A stretch of 16,416 nt of DNA from Giesbergeria sp. (GCA_030690515.1 JAUYGP010000447.1:1-16416), one strand, 5' to 3'; shown: positions 1 to 8,213, numbered from the stretch's first letter. Program-made: numbers and translations. The notes: generated by a model from the letters alone, not told the origin.

Positions 1-230
1 GCGAGCTGCCCTACGCCGTGCAAAGCCCCGAACCACAGCGCCTGCCGCTGCAATTGGAGCGCACCATGCGTACGCGCTACAAGATCGACAGCTACCAGCA
101 GACCTACTTTGTCATCGACAGCTTCGAGCAGCTCTTTGACATGACGGCGGCAGACTTTGCGCCGATCTATGAGCGGCTGCGCGGGCTGCCGGAGTTTGCG
201 GCGGATGATGAAGCGGCATCCAGCCCCTGA
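1..230 (+). CDS. phhA: Phenylalanine 4-monooxygenase, C-terminal fragment (5' end outside window)
   Basis: Only the last 75 or so codons are present, in the frame whose first full codon begins at base 3, ending with TGA at 228-230. The visible peptide contains RTRYKIDSYQQTYFVIDSF and then IYERLRGLP, which matches the C-terminal end of bacterial monomeric phenylalanine hydroxylases. Those enzymes convert phenylalanine to tyrosine using a pterin cofactor and iron in the cytoplasm. The catalytic His-His-Glu iron site lies upstream and cannot be checked here. The gene runs convergently toward the giant minus-strand gene. Identification rests on recognising this tail; the rest of the family assignment is inferred. 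Confidence 0.82.
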   Translation, partial: ELPYAVQSPEPQRLPLQLERTMRTRYKIDSYQQTYFVIDSFEQLFDMTAADFAPIYERLRGLPEFAADDEAASSP

Positions 231-401
231 AACACTCTTGTTTTGTAGCGTTCAGCGCTTGACTATATTGGGCAGACTCAAGTCCAAGTGCAACAAAATT
301 CAATGTACTGAATCAGGCTGCAGGTCGACCGAACCCAATGCTCGGCATAGACCTCAATGGGCTTTCCCAGCCCCAGAAATATCCTGGGGTGCTCTCTGCC
401 G
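231..401. other. Convergent intergenic region between phhA and the giant gene
   Basis: This stretch of 171 bases separates two gene ends that face each other. It is more AT-rich than its flanks and I see no credible ORF. It holds one clear terminator-like hairpin (371-389, listed separately). It also holds a weaker interrupted inverted repeat: AGGTC (322-326) pairs with GACCT (350-354), and CCGA (329-332) with TCGG (342-345). The role of the weaker repeat is unknown. Confidence 0.5.
371..389 (-). terminator. Hairpin just past the stop of the giant gene
   Basis: CCCCAG at 371-376 pairs perfectly with CTGGGG at 384-389 around a seven-base AAATATC loop. On the minus strand it starts about 13 bases after the TGA of the giant gene, where a terminator would be expected. 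There is no U tract on either side, so it is either a weak or factor-assisted terminator or an mRNA 3'-end stabiliser. Confidence 0.4.
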
Positions 402-3400
402 TCAAACAAACGCCAAGCCTGTGTCCGCCAACCCCATCAGGTCAATACGCACCGCGTTGAGTTCCAGATCTCCCGCCAGCACGGCCATCTGTGCGCCGGT
501 AATACCCTGGTCGAATAGTTGCACCAATGGCGTAATTTCCTGCGCGGTGCCCGCACGCCCCATCACGTTGGTCCACAGCAGTTGCACCACCTGCTCGGGC
601 GTCTGTGCGCCCAGCAACTGCAAACCAATGCTCGCCAGGCTCTGGGCACTGACGCCTGCGTCTAGCGAACGGATCACCTCGCCCACGAGCAGCTTGTTGG
701 CCAGTATGTCGGCACCGCCCAGCGCCCCCAGCAGCTTGGCCGCTTGCCCTGCGTGTCCGTTGCCTGCTATGTCCAGGGCCAACGACGTGTCGGAGAGACT
801 CAAACGCTCCACCTGCATCAGGTCGAGCATGGCGCCATCGCTCAAGCGCTGCACGGCGAAACCCGAGGTAGCCGCCTGCAGATGGATCTGCGCCAGAGTG
901 GCTGACACCACCACGGTGTCGACACCCGCGCCACCTTCGACAAAGCGTGCCAGGCCCAGCGTGGGCGTAATGGTGTTGTCCTGGGTATCGCCCGAGACAG
1001 CTGTGGTGCGGTCTGCGTTCACCAATACGAGGTCTGTGCTCGACGCCATACCCGCGAGCAAGGCCTCTGGGCTTTTGCCTGCAGCCTCGCTGGGGAAGAC
1101 TTGGGCAAACAGGGCAGCGACTTCTAGAGCGCTTGCACCGTCGAGCGCCTGAATCACAGCGCCCTCGGCCTGCGTCAGGTCCCGGCCCATCCATTGCCGG
1201 AACAAGTAGGCAGCCGCTTGTTCTGCTGCGCTGTGGGCCACGGTGACGATAGGGCCGGCCTCAAAGCGCACTTGCTCCACATCGACAAGCAGGTCAGAGA
1301 CACCGGACGCAATGTGTGTAAGCCGGATACCCTGTCCTTCCAGTGTGATGGTGTAGTCGATGCGCTGGCCTTCTTGCAGGGCGACATCAAAGCCGGTGCC
1401 GCCGTTGAGGTGGTCAATGCCTGCTCCACCGGAGAGCAGGTCATTGCCTGCGCCACCAAACACAACGTCGTCGCCATCGTCTCCATACAGCTGGTCGTCT
1501 CCACCCAAGCTGCCAATGGTGTCGTTGCCGCCGCCGCCGTGGATAATGTCGTCATCGGGGCCGAGCACGATCCACTGTGCGGCTCCATCGCCGCTGGCCA
1601 CGTTCTGGCCCGCGCCGCCAATGAGACGCACGTTGCCCACCACGGCAAGGAAGTCGACGCTGTTGACCTCGATGACGGTGCCTGCGGGCAGGCTGCGGGC
1701 GTCAAGAATGATGGCCACCTTGCTGTCGCCACTCATGCCACTGCCGGTAATGACGAGCGGCACGTTAGGGTCGAACCCGGTGCCGGTGCTCAGGGTGATG
1801 GTCTGCACCGTGAGCAGCTCATTGGCTGGTAGGCTGGCGTAGAACATCTGGCCGTTGTGGGTCAGCTCCGTGTTGGTACCGGCAATGCGTTCAATACGCA
1901 GGCCCAGCTCTGCCAAGGCTGAAGAGCCCATGGCTGGGGTAGTGAGGCCTTCGGCCTGCACACCCACGCCTGTGGGCACGCCCACCTGGAGGATGGAGTG
2001 GCCATCGGGCGCGCGCACCAAGGGGATGTCGGCCAGTACGGGGTTGGCGCTGGCAGGGTTGTCTGTTCGTCCGGGCGCCACGGGTGCAATGGTTTGAATG
2101 GCTGTTGTAGTGCCATCGGCGTTGGGCGTCGTCACGGTCTGCACTGCAACGCCGTCGACGACTGGGGCGGGTGGCGGAGTGGGATCCACTGGTGGTGGTG
2201 CGGGCGTGTTGTTTGTCACGGGGGAGGCCGTGAGGCTGGCTGCATCGTTGCCGGCTGCATCCTGGATGGCATTGGCGTCGTTGCCTGCCGTGGGGTCGGT
2301 ATAGGCAACCGTCACTGTCTGACCCGACGCGACAGCAGTGGTCAGTGTCAGGCTGACGGTCTTGGCGGTGGCGTCGACGGTGACCCCGGTCACGGCGTTG
2401 CCTGTCCCGCCTGCAGTAACGGCAAAGTCACCGATGCCCGGTGGGTGGGTGGCATCCAGGGTGCTGGCTTCGGTGTAGGTCAGGACCAGCTGGTTGCCGG
2501 TGACTGTGGCAGTGTTCAGCACCGGTGCCGTGGTGTCGGGTGTGTTGTTGGTCACCGCTGTGGCGAGCAAGCTGGCGGCGTCGTTGCCTGTTGCATCCTG
2601 AATGGCATTGGCATCGTTGCCTGCCGTCGGGTCGGTGTAGGCCACCGTGACCGCTTCAGCAAATCCTGCCGGGGTTGCCAGAGTCAAGGTCACGGTCTTG
2701 GCAGCTCCGTTCACGGTCACGCCAGTCACGGTATTGGCGACACCACCGGAGACGACGGCAAAGGCGGCTGGAGCAGCCACGTTGATGGAGTCCAGGTTGT
2801 TTGCGTCGGTGTAGGTCAGGACCAGGCTGGTGCCATTGACGCTGGCCGAGACCCAGACGGGGGCATCGGAGTCGTTTCCGCTGACGGTGATGCCGTTTCC
2901 AAAAAGGTCAGCGATGACGACGGCGACGTCGGCACCACTGTTCCAGTCCTCCAGCATGCCCAGGTTGTAGGTGGTCGAGTCCGTCGAGCTCGTACCGTCC
3001 TTGTTCATGCGCAAGGCCAGCGCAGCCTTGTCAGTGGCACTTATCGTCAACGTAAAACTGGTGTTCGACGTGACGTCCACATTGGGGGTGTCGGTCAATG
3101 TGTAGTTAAAGGCACCTTGTCCCAAGAGGCGTATGCGGTTGGCCGTGATGTCGTTGGCGCCGCCGGTCAGCGTCAGGAAGTTGTTGCCGGTCACGATCAG
3201 AACACCGGTGGCGACGTTGTAGGTGGCGCTGGTGACGGTGGGTGCTGCAACGTTGCTGAGGGTGATGCCATTGCCGGTCAGGTCGGCGATGACGACCGCA
3301 CTGTCTGCTCCGGCGTTCCAGTCCTCTGCTGCAATCAGGTTGTAGGTGTTGGCACTGGTGGAGCTGGTGCCATTTTTGTTCATGATGAGATTGGCGCCCA

Positions 3401-6400
3401 ACCGGTCTGCGGCGCTCAGCGTCAGCGTGAAAGACGTCGCAGAGGTGATTTCGACATTGCCGGTGGTGGTCAGCGTGTAGCTGGCACCGCCTTCGCCTTG
3501 CAGGCTGAACTTGTTGGAGACGATGTCGTTGGTGCCGCCCGCCTGGTTGCTGAACCCCGTACCGGTGACCACCAGCACGCCGGTGCTGGCGTTGTAGGTG
3601 GATGAGGTGATCGTCGGCACAGGGACGTTGGAGACGGTGACGGGACTGGTCGCATCGGCAATGTTGCCGCCGGTGATCACACTGTTCCAGTCATCACTGG
3701 CCGCCAGGTTGTAAACCACCCCGTTGGTGGATGTGGAGCCATTTTTGTTGAACAGCGCCTCCACCGCCGCCTGGTCGGCCCCAGCCAGCGTAATGGCAAA
3801 GCTGGTATCCGAAAGCACTTCGACATTGCCTGTGGTGGTCAACGCGCGGGTCGCATTGCCTTCGCCACTGACCGTGAGTGCGGACACCGTGACATCATTG
3901 GTGGCGCCCACCGTCTTCACCAGGTTGGTGCCCGTCACGGTGAGGATGTGCGTCGTCACATCATAGGTGGCCGACGTGATGGTGGGCGCCGCAACATTCG
4001 ATACGGTCACGCCGTTGCCCAAGAGGTCCGCGCTGGAGGCTCTGGACTGATTCCAAGAGGCCGCTGCGGATAAATTGAACGTCGTCGTGTCCACCGCACT
4101 AGTGCCATCGTTGTTCAAAATGCCGTTGATCTCCCGCTTGTCTGCCGCGTTGAGCGTGAGCGAGAAAGCGGTAGAGCTACTGGCAGTGACGTTGGCGGTA
4201 GTCAGGGTTTTGGACCCGCCCTGGCCGGTGATGGTCAGCTTGGCTACATCGATGGCGTCGCCGCCCACGATATTGACCGCAGACACACTCAAAATGCCCG
4301 TGGCGGCATCGTAGGTGGCACCCAAAATGGATGGGGCGGCATTGGTGACCGTGATGCCGTTACCGGTCAGGTCCTCAATATTGCCCCCCGTAATGGCGCT
4401 GTTCCAGTCGTCCGCTACCGCCAGGTTGTAGGGGGTGGAGTTGCTGGCAGAAGACGTTCCGTTTTTATTGAGCAAACTATCAACGGCTGCGATATCGGCA
4501 CCCGCGAGGGTGAAAGTGAAGCTGGTAGCGGACGTAACTTCCACATTGCCCGTGGTGCTCAGCGTGCGGGTGGCACCGCCTTCACCGGTGATCGTCAGGG
4601 CGCTGATGGTGATGTCATTGGTGGCGCCAGTCGTCTTGACCAGATTGGTGCCTGTGACCGTGAAGGTATGGGTGGTGCCGTCGTAGGTGGCACTGGTGAT
4701 AGTGGGGGCTGTGACGTTGGAAACAGTAATGCCATTGCCAGTCGTATCAGACGACGTGTTGACGGTGGTGTTCCACCCGGCTGCAGCCGCCAAATTCCCG
4801 GTGGTGCTACTGACCGCCGTGGTGCGGTGGTTGTTCAGCACGCCGTTGACCGCCAGCTTGTCAGCCGCATTCAGCGTGACCGTGAACGCCGTCGGGCTGC
4901 TGGCGGTCACGTTGCCAGTGGTCAGGGTGTAAGCCCCGCCCTGACCGGTGACGCTGAACTTGCTCACATCAATGGCATCACCGCTTGCCATGTTGGTGCC
5001 GGTGACCGACAAGATGCCGGTAGACGCGTCGTAAGTGGCCGAGGTGATCGCTGGCGACACCACATTCGACACCGTGATGCCATTGCCCGCGGTATCGGCA
5101 ATATTCAGCGCAGCGTCTGCGCCATTGGCCCAATCGTCTGCAGCGCTGATGTTGTAGGTGACGCCCCCTGACGACTGGGTGCCGTTGTTGTTGAGCAGGG
5201 TGCGCAAAGCTGCCCTGTCCGTGGACGAGAGAACCAGCGTGAAACTGGTGTCTGAGCTGATTTCCACATTGGCTGTGTCAGTCAGGGAGAAGGTGCTGCC
5301 GCCCTGCCCCGTGATCGTGAACTTGTTCGCAATGATGTCGTTGGTGGCGCCCGCGCGGTGGGTGAACCCTGCTCCAGTCACAACCAGCGGACCCGCATTG
5401 GCATCGTACGTGGCTGATGTCACCGTGGGGGCTGGCACCGTGGCAGTCAAGCCATTGCCAGTGGTGTCAGCCACCGCCACGGCCGCATCGGCACCCGCCG
5501 CCCAGTCCTCGGCCGCAGCCAAGTTGTAGGTGGAGCCACCGGTAGAGCTACTGCCGGTCTTGTTGATGATCTGGTTGATGCCGGACTTGTCGGTAGCACT
5601 GAGCACCAACGTAAAACTGGTGCCGCTGGTGATCTCGACATTGCTGGTGTCGGTCAGCGTGAAGGTGCTGTTTCCCTCACCCGTCAGCGTGAATTTGTTG
5701 GCAACAATATCGTTGGCGGCGCCATTCAGTGCGGTAAACCCCGTGCCCGTCACCACCAAACTGCCGGTGGTGGCGTTGTAGGTGGCGCTGGTGATGGCGG
5801 GTACTGCCACGTTGGAGACAGTGACGGAGTTGGTGGTGTCGGCAATATCGCCGCCCGTGACCACGCTGTTCCAGTCGTCCACCGCCGACAGGTTGTAGGT
5901 GGTACCACCTGTGGAGGTGGCACCACTCTTGTTGAGGATCTGTTCCACCGCAGCCTGGTCGGTGGCGTTCAGCGTCACGCTGAATGTCGTTGCGCTGGTG
6001 GCTTCCACATCGGACGAGGTCAGAACGTGGATAGCGCCGCCTTCTCCGGTCAGGGTCAGCTTGCTGACGGTGATGTCGTTGTTGGCACCGGGCGCACCTA
6101 CCAAATTGGCGCCGGTCACGGCCAGCACGTTGGTGCTGGCATCGTAGGTGGCGGATGTGATGGTGGGCGCCGTGACATTGGATACGGTGACGCCATTGCC
6201 CGTGAGATCGGCGGGCGCGGATGCAGTGACATCCCAGTTGGCGGCAGCTGCCAGGTTGAACGTTATTGCCCCGGTGGCTGACGTGGTTCCGTTATTGTTG
6301 AGTACGCCATTGACGGCAATTTTGTCGGCTGTACCCAACGTAACCGTGAATGAAGTGGAACTGTTGGCAGTCGCGTTGCTAGTTGCCGGTGTCAGCGTAT

Positions 6401-8156
6401 ACGAGCCGCCTTGACCGTTCAGGCTCAGTTTGGTGACGTCAATCGTGCCGCCATTTGTGATGTTGGTACCTGTAACAGTAAGCGCGCCTGTACTGGCATC
6501 GTAAGTGGCACTGGTAATCGTTGGCGGAGGAACATAGTTGGTATCTTGTGTGCCCCCATTCGTGGTACTGATGGTTGACGTCGATGAGCCTGCCGTGCCG
6601 GGACTGCTCCCACCTTTGGTAGCGGCACCGCCAGCTCCACCGGCCCCCACGTTGCCAGTCGACAGAGTCGCCGTAGTGGCGCTGTCCAGCAATGCAGTTC
6701 CACCCTTGTTCCAGATGGCACCTATGCTGACGCCTCCTGCGCCACCATTTCCAGCGTTACCGCTTAACACCTCCGCTCCACCACCTCCGCCGCCACCCGC
6801 CGCGATGTTGTTCGTAATAGAACTACCGAGCATGGTCAGGGAACCTGTGTTGTAAATAGCTCCTGCAGCGTCACCGCCCCGACCGCCGGCGCGGTCAAAG
6901 CCCGCACCGCCACCGCCGGCTCCAATGCTGATGGAGCCGTTGTTAGCCGTGGCACCACTCCCTCCAACCGTATAGCCAACGTAAGTTCCACCAGCGCCCC
7001 CGTTGGTCGATCCGCCTTTCCCCCCTAAAAACTCAGTCGGTGAATAAACGAATCCAGCACCATTTCCACCCGTGCCTGCCGTAGCAGGTGTTGCAGGCGT
7101 GGTCCCAGGATTGGCCCCACCCGCGCCACCAAACGTTGAACCAAAACCACCGCCACCACCGCCAGCGCCAGCGCCGCCACCAGTCTGGCTACCCGCTCCA
7201 CCACCGCCCGCAGCCTTATTGGAGGTAATGGCGCTGTTGGTGATGGTGAGGGTTCCCGCGTTGCGGATGCCCGCGCCTAGGGCATCTCCGCCCGCTGCGC
7301 CGGGCACGCCGTCGCCAATGTCACCGCCATTGCCGGTCAGAAAGCCATTGGTGATGGTGAGGTTGTCGATGGCCACCGACGAACCAGCACCCGATGAATT
7401 GACATCCAGCACCCGCGTGAGATTGTTGCCGCTCAAGGTGAACCCACCACCCACGATGGACATCTTGTGGCCATCCGTCACATTGATGACAATGGCATCT
7501 GCCGCGCTCGCAAACGTGATATTGCCCGTCAGCGTGATGAAGTCGTTCTGTCCATCCGTATTGCCGGTGGCTATGGCAGCCTTGAGATTCGCCACGGAAT
7601 TCACGCTGACCGTGACCAGGCTGCCGTCATAGCCCTGCAGACTTTGCCCATCCAGTACCGCAGGCGCTTCGATCTGCCCCGTGGTGATCTCCAGATCCCA
7701 GTCGCCACCGCGCACGGCACCCGCCGTGCTGTCGTTGCTGGCTGCCACATCGGCCCCCGTCAGTTGCGCCAGCGCCTGTACAAACTGCGCTCCCGCTTCG
7801 CCCGCGCCCACGTCGCAGCCGTACAGCAGCAGATCACCGTCAGGCCCCAACGCGGCACCAATGGCTTGCAGCTCTGCCTGATATTGCTCCAGGTTGCCGC
7901 TGAACAGCGGGCCGTTGCCCAGCAGCAGCACGCCTTCATCGCCGTGTGAGACCACACTGATGGACGCCAGCCCATGCTCCCCCTCCAACGCTTTAGCCAT
8001 CTGGGCCACGCCGCTTTCATCCGGGTTCAAGATGACCACCTTCACGCCCGGGCGGGTTGCAGCCAGGATGGCCTGCAGGTCAGGCACCCGGCTGTCGATG
8101 AAGAGCACCTCATGAGCGCTAGAGACGGAGTCTGAGGGTGTGTGATCAATGGTCAT
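402..8156 (-). CDS. Giant DUF4347 / tandem-repeat / RTX surface or secreted protein (2584 aa)
   Basis: Predicted large extracellular adhesin-like protein. Domains in order: DUF4347 (about 15-175), with VSHGDEG (H71) and LLLYGCDVG (C114); a Gly-rich region with GAGIRNAGTLTITNS-type repeats suggesting a parallel beta-helix (about 180-545); ten tandem domains of 116-127 residues, nine of which start with [T/A][I/V]TS[A/S]TY[D/N] (546-1766); two SwmB-like domains sharing YTDPTAGNDANAIQDA (1767-1985); a Pro-rich linker; RTX nonapeptides such as GGAGNDLLSGGAG (2199-2258); a DUF4214-like segment with YLFRQWMGRDLTQAE (about 2312-2365); and a second at the C-terminus (2514-2584). It ends in LAFV, compatible with a C-terminal type I secretion signal. 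There is no Sec signal peptide. I chose ATG at 8156 because the open frame upstream overlaps the sulfotransferase gene and encodes low-complexity Arg/Ser/Cys residues, while DUF4347 begins just after this Met. No good Shine-Dalgarno precedes it. Function as an adhesin is inferred from architecture. Confidence 0.85.
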   Translation of the reverse strand: MTIDHTPSDSVSSAHEVLFIDSRVPDLQAILAATRPGVKVVILNPDESGVAQMAKALEGEHGLASISVVSHGDEGVLLLGNGPLFSGNLEQYQAELQAIGAALGPDGDLLLYGCDVGAGEAGAQFVQALAQLTGADVAASNDSTAGAVRGGDWDLEITTGQIEAPAVLDGQSLQGYDGSLVTVSVNSVANLKAAIATGNTDGQNDFITLTGNITFASAADAIVINVTDGHKMSIVGGGFTLSGNNLTRVLDVNSSGAGSSVAIDNLTITNGFLTGNGGDIGDGVPGAAGGDALGAGIRNAGTLTITNSAITSNKAAGGGGAGSQTGGGAGAGGGGGGFGSTFGGAGGANPGTTPATPATAGTGGNGAGFVYSPTEFLGGKGGSTNGGAGGTYVGYTVGGSGATANNGSISIGAGGGGAGFDRAGGRGGDAAGAIYNTGSLTMLGSSITNNIAAGGGGGGGAEVLSGNAGNGGAGGVSIGAIWNKGGTALLDSATTATLSTGNVGAGGAGGAATKGGSSPGTAGSSTSTISTTNGGTQDTNYVPPPTITSATYDASTGALTVTGTNITNGGTIDVTKLSLNGQGGSYTLTPATSNATANSSTSFTVTLGTADKIAVNGVLNNNGTTSATGAITFNLAAAANWDVTASAPADLTGNGVTVSNVTAPTITSATYDASTNVLAVTGANLVGAPGANNDITVSKLTLTGEGGAIHVLTSSDVEATSATTFSVTLNATDQAAVEQILNKSGATSTGGTTYNLSAVDDWNSVVTGGDIADTTNSVTVSNVAVPAITSATYNATTGSLVVTGTGFTALNGAANDIVANKFTLTGEGNSTFTLTDTSNVEITSGTSFTLVLSATDKSGINQIINKTGSSSTGGSTYNLAAAEDWAAGADAAVAVADTTGNGLTATVPAPTVTSATYDANAGPLVVTGAGFTHRAGATNDIIANKFTITGQGGSTFSLTDTANVEISSDTSFTLVLSSTDRAALRTLLNNNGTQSSGGVTYNISAADDWANGADAALNIADTAGNGITVSNVVSPAITSATYDASTGILSVTGTNMASGDAIDVSKFSVTGQGGAYTLTTGNVTASSPTAFTVTLNAADKLAVNGVLNNHRTTAVSSTTGNLAAAAGWNTTVNTSSDTTGNGITVSNVTAPTITSATYDGTTHTFTVTGTNLVKTTGATNDITISALTITGEGGATRTLSTTGNVEVTSATSFTFTLAGADIAAVDSLLNKNGTSSASNSTPYNLAVADDWNSAITGGNIEDLTGNGITVTNAAPSILGATYDAATGILSVSAVNIVGGDAIDVAKLTITGQGGSKTLTTANVTASSSTAFSLTLNAADKREINGILNNDGTSAVDTTTFNLSAAASWNQSRASSADLLGNGVTVSNVAAPTITSATYDVTTHILTVTGTNLVKTVGATNDVTVSALTVSGEGNATRALTTTGNVEVLSDTSFAITLAGADQAAVEALFNKNGSTSTNGVVYNLAASDDWNSVITGGNIADATSPVTVSNVPVPTITSSTYNASTGVLVVTGTGFSNQAGGTNDIVSNKFSLQGEGGASYTLTTTGNVEITSATSFTLTLSAADRLGANLIMNKNGTSSTSANTYNLIAAEDWNAGADSAVVIADLTGNGITLSNVAAPTVTSATYNVATGVLIVTGNNFLTLTGGANDITANRIRLLGQGAFNYTLTDTPNVDVTSNTSFTLTISATDKAALALRMNKDGTSSTDSTTYNLGMLEDWNSGADVAVVIADLFGNGITVSGNDSDAPVWVSASVNGTSLVLTYTDANNLDSINVAAPAAFAVVSGGVANTVTGVTVNGAAKTVTLTLATPAGFAEAVTVAYTDPTAGNDANAIQDATGNDAASLLATAVTNNTPDTTAPVLNTATVTGNQLVLTYTEASTLDATHPPGIGDFAVTAGGTGNAVTGVTVDATAKTVSLTLTTAVASGQTVTVAYTDPTAGNDANAIQDAAGNDAASLTASPVTNNTPAPPPVDPTPPPAPVVDGVAVQTVTTPNADGTTTAIQTIAPVAPGRTDNPASANPVLADIPLVRAPDGHSILQVGVPTGVGVQAEGLTTPAMGSSALAELGLRIERIAGTNTELTHNGQMFYASLPANELLTVQTITLSTGTGFDPNVPLVITGSGMSGDSKVAIILDARSLPAGTVIEVNSVDFLAVVGNVRLIGGAGQNVASGDGAAQWIVLGPDDDIIHGGGGNDTIGSLGGDDQLYGDDGDDVVFGGAGNDLLSGGAGIDHLNGGTGFDVALQEGQRIDYTITLEGQGIRLTHIASGVSDLLVDVEQVRFEAGPIVTVAHSAAEQAAAYLFRQWMGRDLTQAEGAVIQALDGASALEVAALFAQVFPSEAAGKSPEALLAGMASSTDLVLVNADRTTAVSGDTQDNTITPTLGLARFVEGGAGVDTVVVSATLAQIHLQAATSGFAVQRLSDGAMLDLMQVERLSLSDTSLALDIAGNGHAGQAAKLLGALGGADILANKLLVGEVIRSLDAGVSAQSLASIGLQLLGAQTPEQVVQLLWTNVMGRAGTAQEITPLVQLFDQGITGAQMAVLAGDLELNAVRIDLMGLADTGLAFV
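405..617 (-). other. C-terminal DUF4214-like domain and putative type I secretion end
   Basis: These are the last 71 residues of the giant protein. The pattern VVQLLWTNVMGRAGTAQEI followed by a Gly-containing helix and ELNAVRIDLMGL resembles DUF4214, often seen at the ends of RTX-type and S-layer-like secreted proteins. A short hydrophobic tail (LAFV) after a Thr/Gly/Asp stretch fits an uncleaved C-terminal export signal. The signal role is inferred. Confidence 0.5.
1383..1562 (-). repeat. RTX calcium-binding nonapeptide block in the giant gene
   Basis: Residues 2199-2258 contain about six consecutive GG-x-G-[N/D]-D-x-[L/I]-x type units, for example GGGGNDTIGS, GGAGNDLLSGG and GGAGIDHLNGG. 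Such parallel beta-roll units bind calcium and fold after export through type I secretion systems. The block is short relative to cytolysins, so it more likely helps folding and export than acts as a toxin. Confidence 0.85.
2202..2858 (-). repeat. Two tandem SwmB-like domains in the giant gene
   Basis: Two domains of about 110 residues start at 2858 and 2522. Each has the core SLVLTYT or QLVLTYT, then a TVTLTL or TVSLTL strand, then V-T-V-A-Y-TDPTAGNDANAIQDA and GNDAAS. The amino acids of this end motif are nearly identical while the DNA differs at several synonymous positions. That points to an old duplication under selection. Such domains occur in cyanobacterial SwmB and other long extracellular proteins. 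A Pro-rich linker (APPPVDPTPPPAPVV) follows. Confidence 0.75.
2859..6521 (-). repeat. Ten tandem domains of about 120 aa in the giant gene
   Basis: Minus-strand repeat starts are at 6521, 6164, 5798, 5426, 5051, 4703, 4331, 3983, 3614 and 3239; unit lengths are 119, 122, 124, 125, 116, 124, 116, 123, 125 and 127 residues. Each unit opens with a strand like TITSATYDAST, has VTGT, an ITGQGG or LTGEGG core, a NVEITS-type strand, N-K/N-x-G-T-S, a YNLAAAEDW-type segment, and ends TGNGITVSNV-xAP. Three subtypes can be told apart by sequence, in the order A B C C A B A B C C. Ig-like or cadherin-like beta domains are likely, but I do not recognise a named family. Confidence 0.85.
6522..7619 (-). other. 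Glycine-rich beta-helix-like section of the giant gene
   Basis: This covers roughly residues 180-545 of the giant protein. It begins with NLKAAIATGNTDGQNDFITL and SVAIDNLTITNGFLTG, typical of pectate-lyase-like or Pmp-like parallel beta-helices. It then alternates short helix-type turns (GAGIRNAGTLTITNSAITSN, GAIYNTGSLTMLGSSITNN) with long Gly/Ala runs such as AGAGGGGGGFGSTFGGAGG. The underlying DNA shows runs of CCACCGCC-type codons that could support slippage or recombination. The fold is inferred. Confidence 0.6.
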
Positions 8157-8172
8157 GATTTTTAAGTAGAAA

Positions 8173-8213
8173 TTGGCTCTAGCGCTTATGGGTATTGCGG
8201 TAGAAGCTATCAA
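8173..8213 (-). repeat. Family-type intergenic element, copy A (minus orientation)
   Basis: Read on the minus strand this is TTGATAGCT, then CTACCGC, ten bases later AAGCGCTAG, then AGCCAA. It aligns base for base, with about one length difference, to the element at 15045-15083. The two arms CTACCGC and GCGCTAG can pair with one mismatch. It lies between the sulfotransferase stop and the giant gene start, ending about 16 bases before that ATG, so it is in the 5' leader of the giant gene. Confidence 0.6.

Noticed and set aside
318..329. CTGCAGGTCGAC, identical to a stretch of common cloning-vector polylinkers
   Set aside because: The match is only 12 bases and the flanks do not continue the polylinker on either side, so chance is the better explanation than vector contamination.
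157..1152. A 331-codon open frame on the + strand across the end of phhA and the giant gene
   Set aside because: It begins inside phhA in another frame, crosses the intergenic region and runs antisense to the giant gene; its Ser/Pro/Arg-rich translation resembles no protein.
1998..3605. A 535-codon open frame on the + strand
   Set aside because: It is antisense to the repeats of the giant gene, with Gly, Val, Cys and His rich low-complexity translation and no recognisable domain.
2859..6521. Regular repeats considered as a CRISPR array or satellite
   Set aside because: Units are about 350-375 bases, in one reading frame without stops, and diverged in sequence; they are protein domains.
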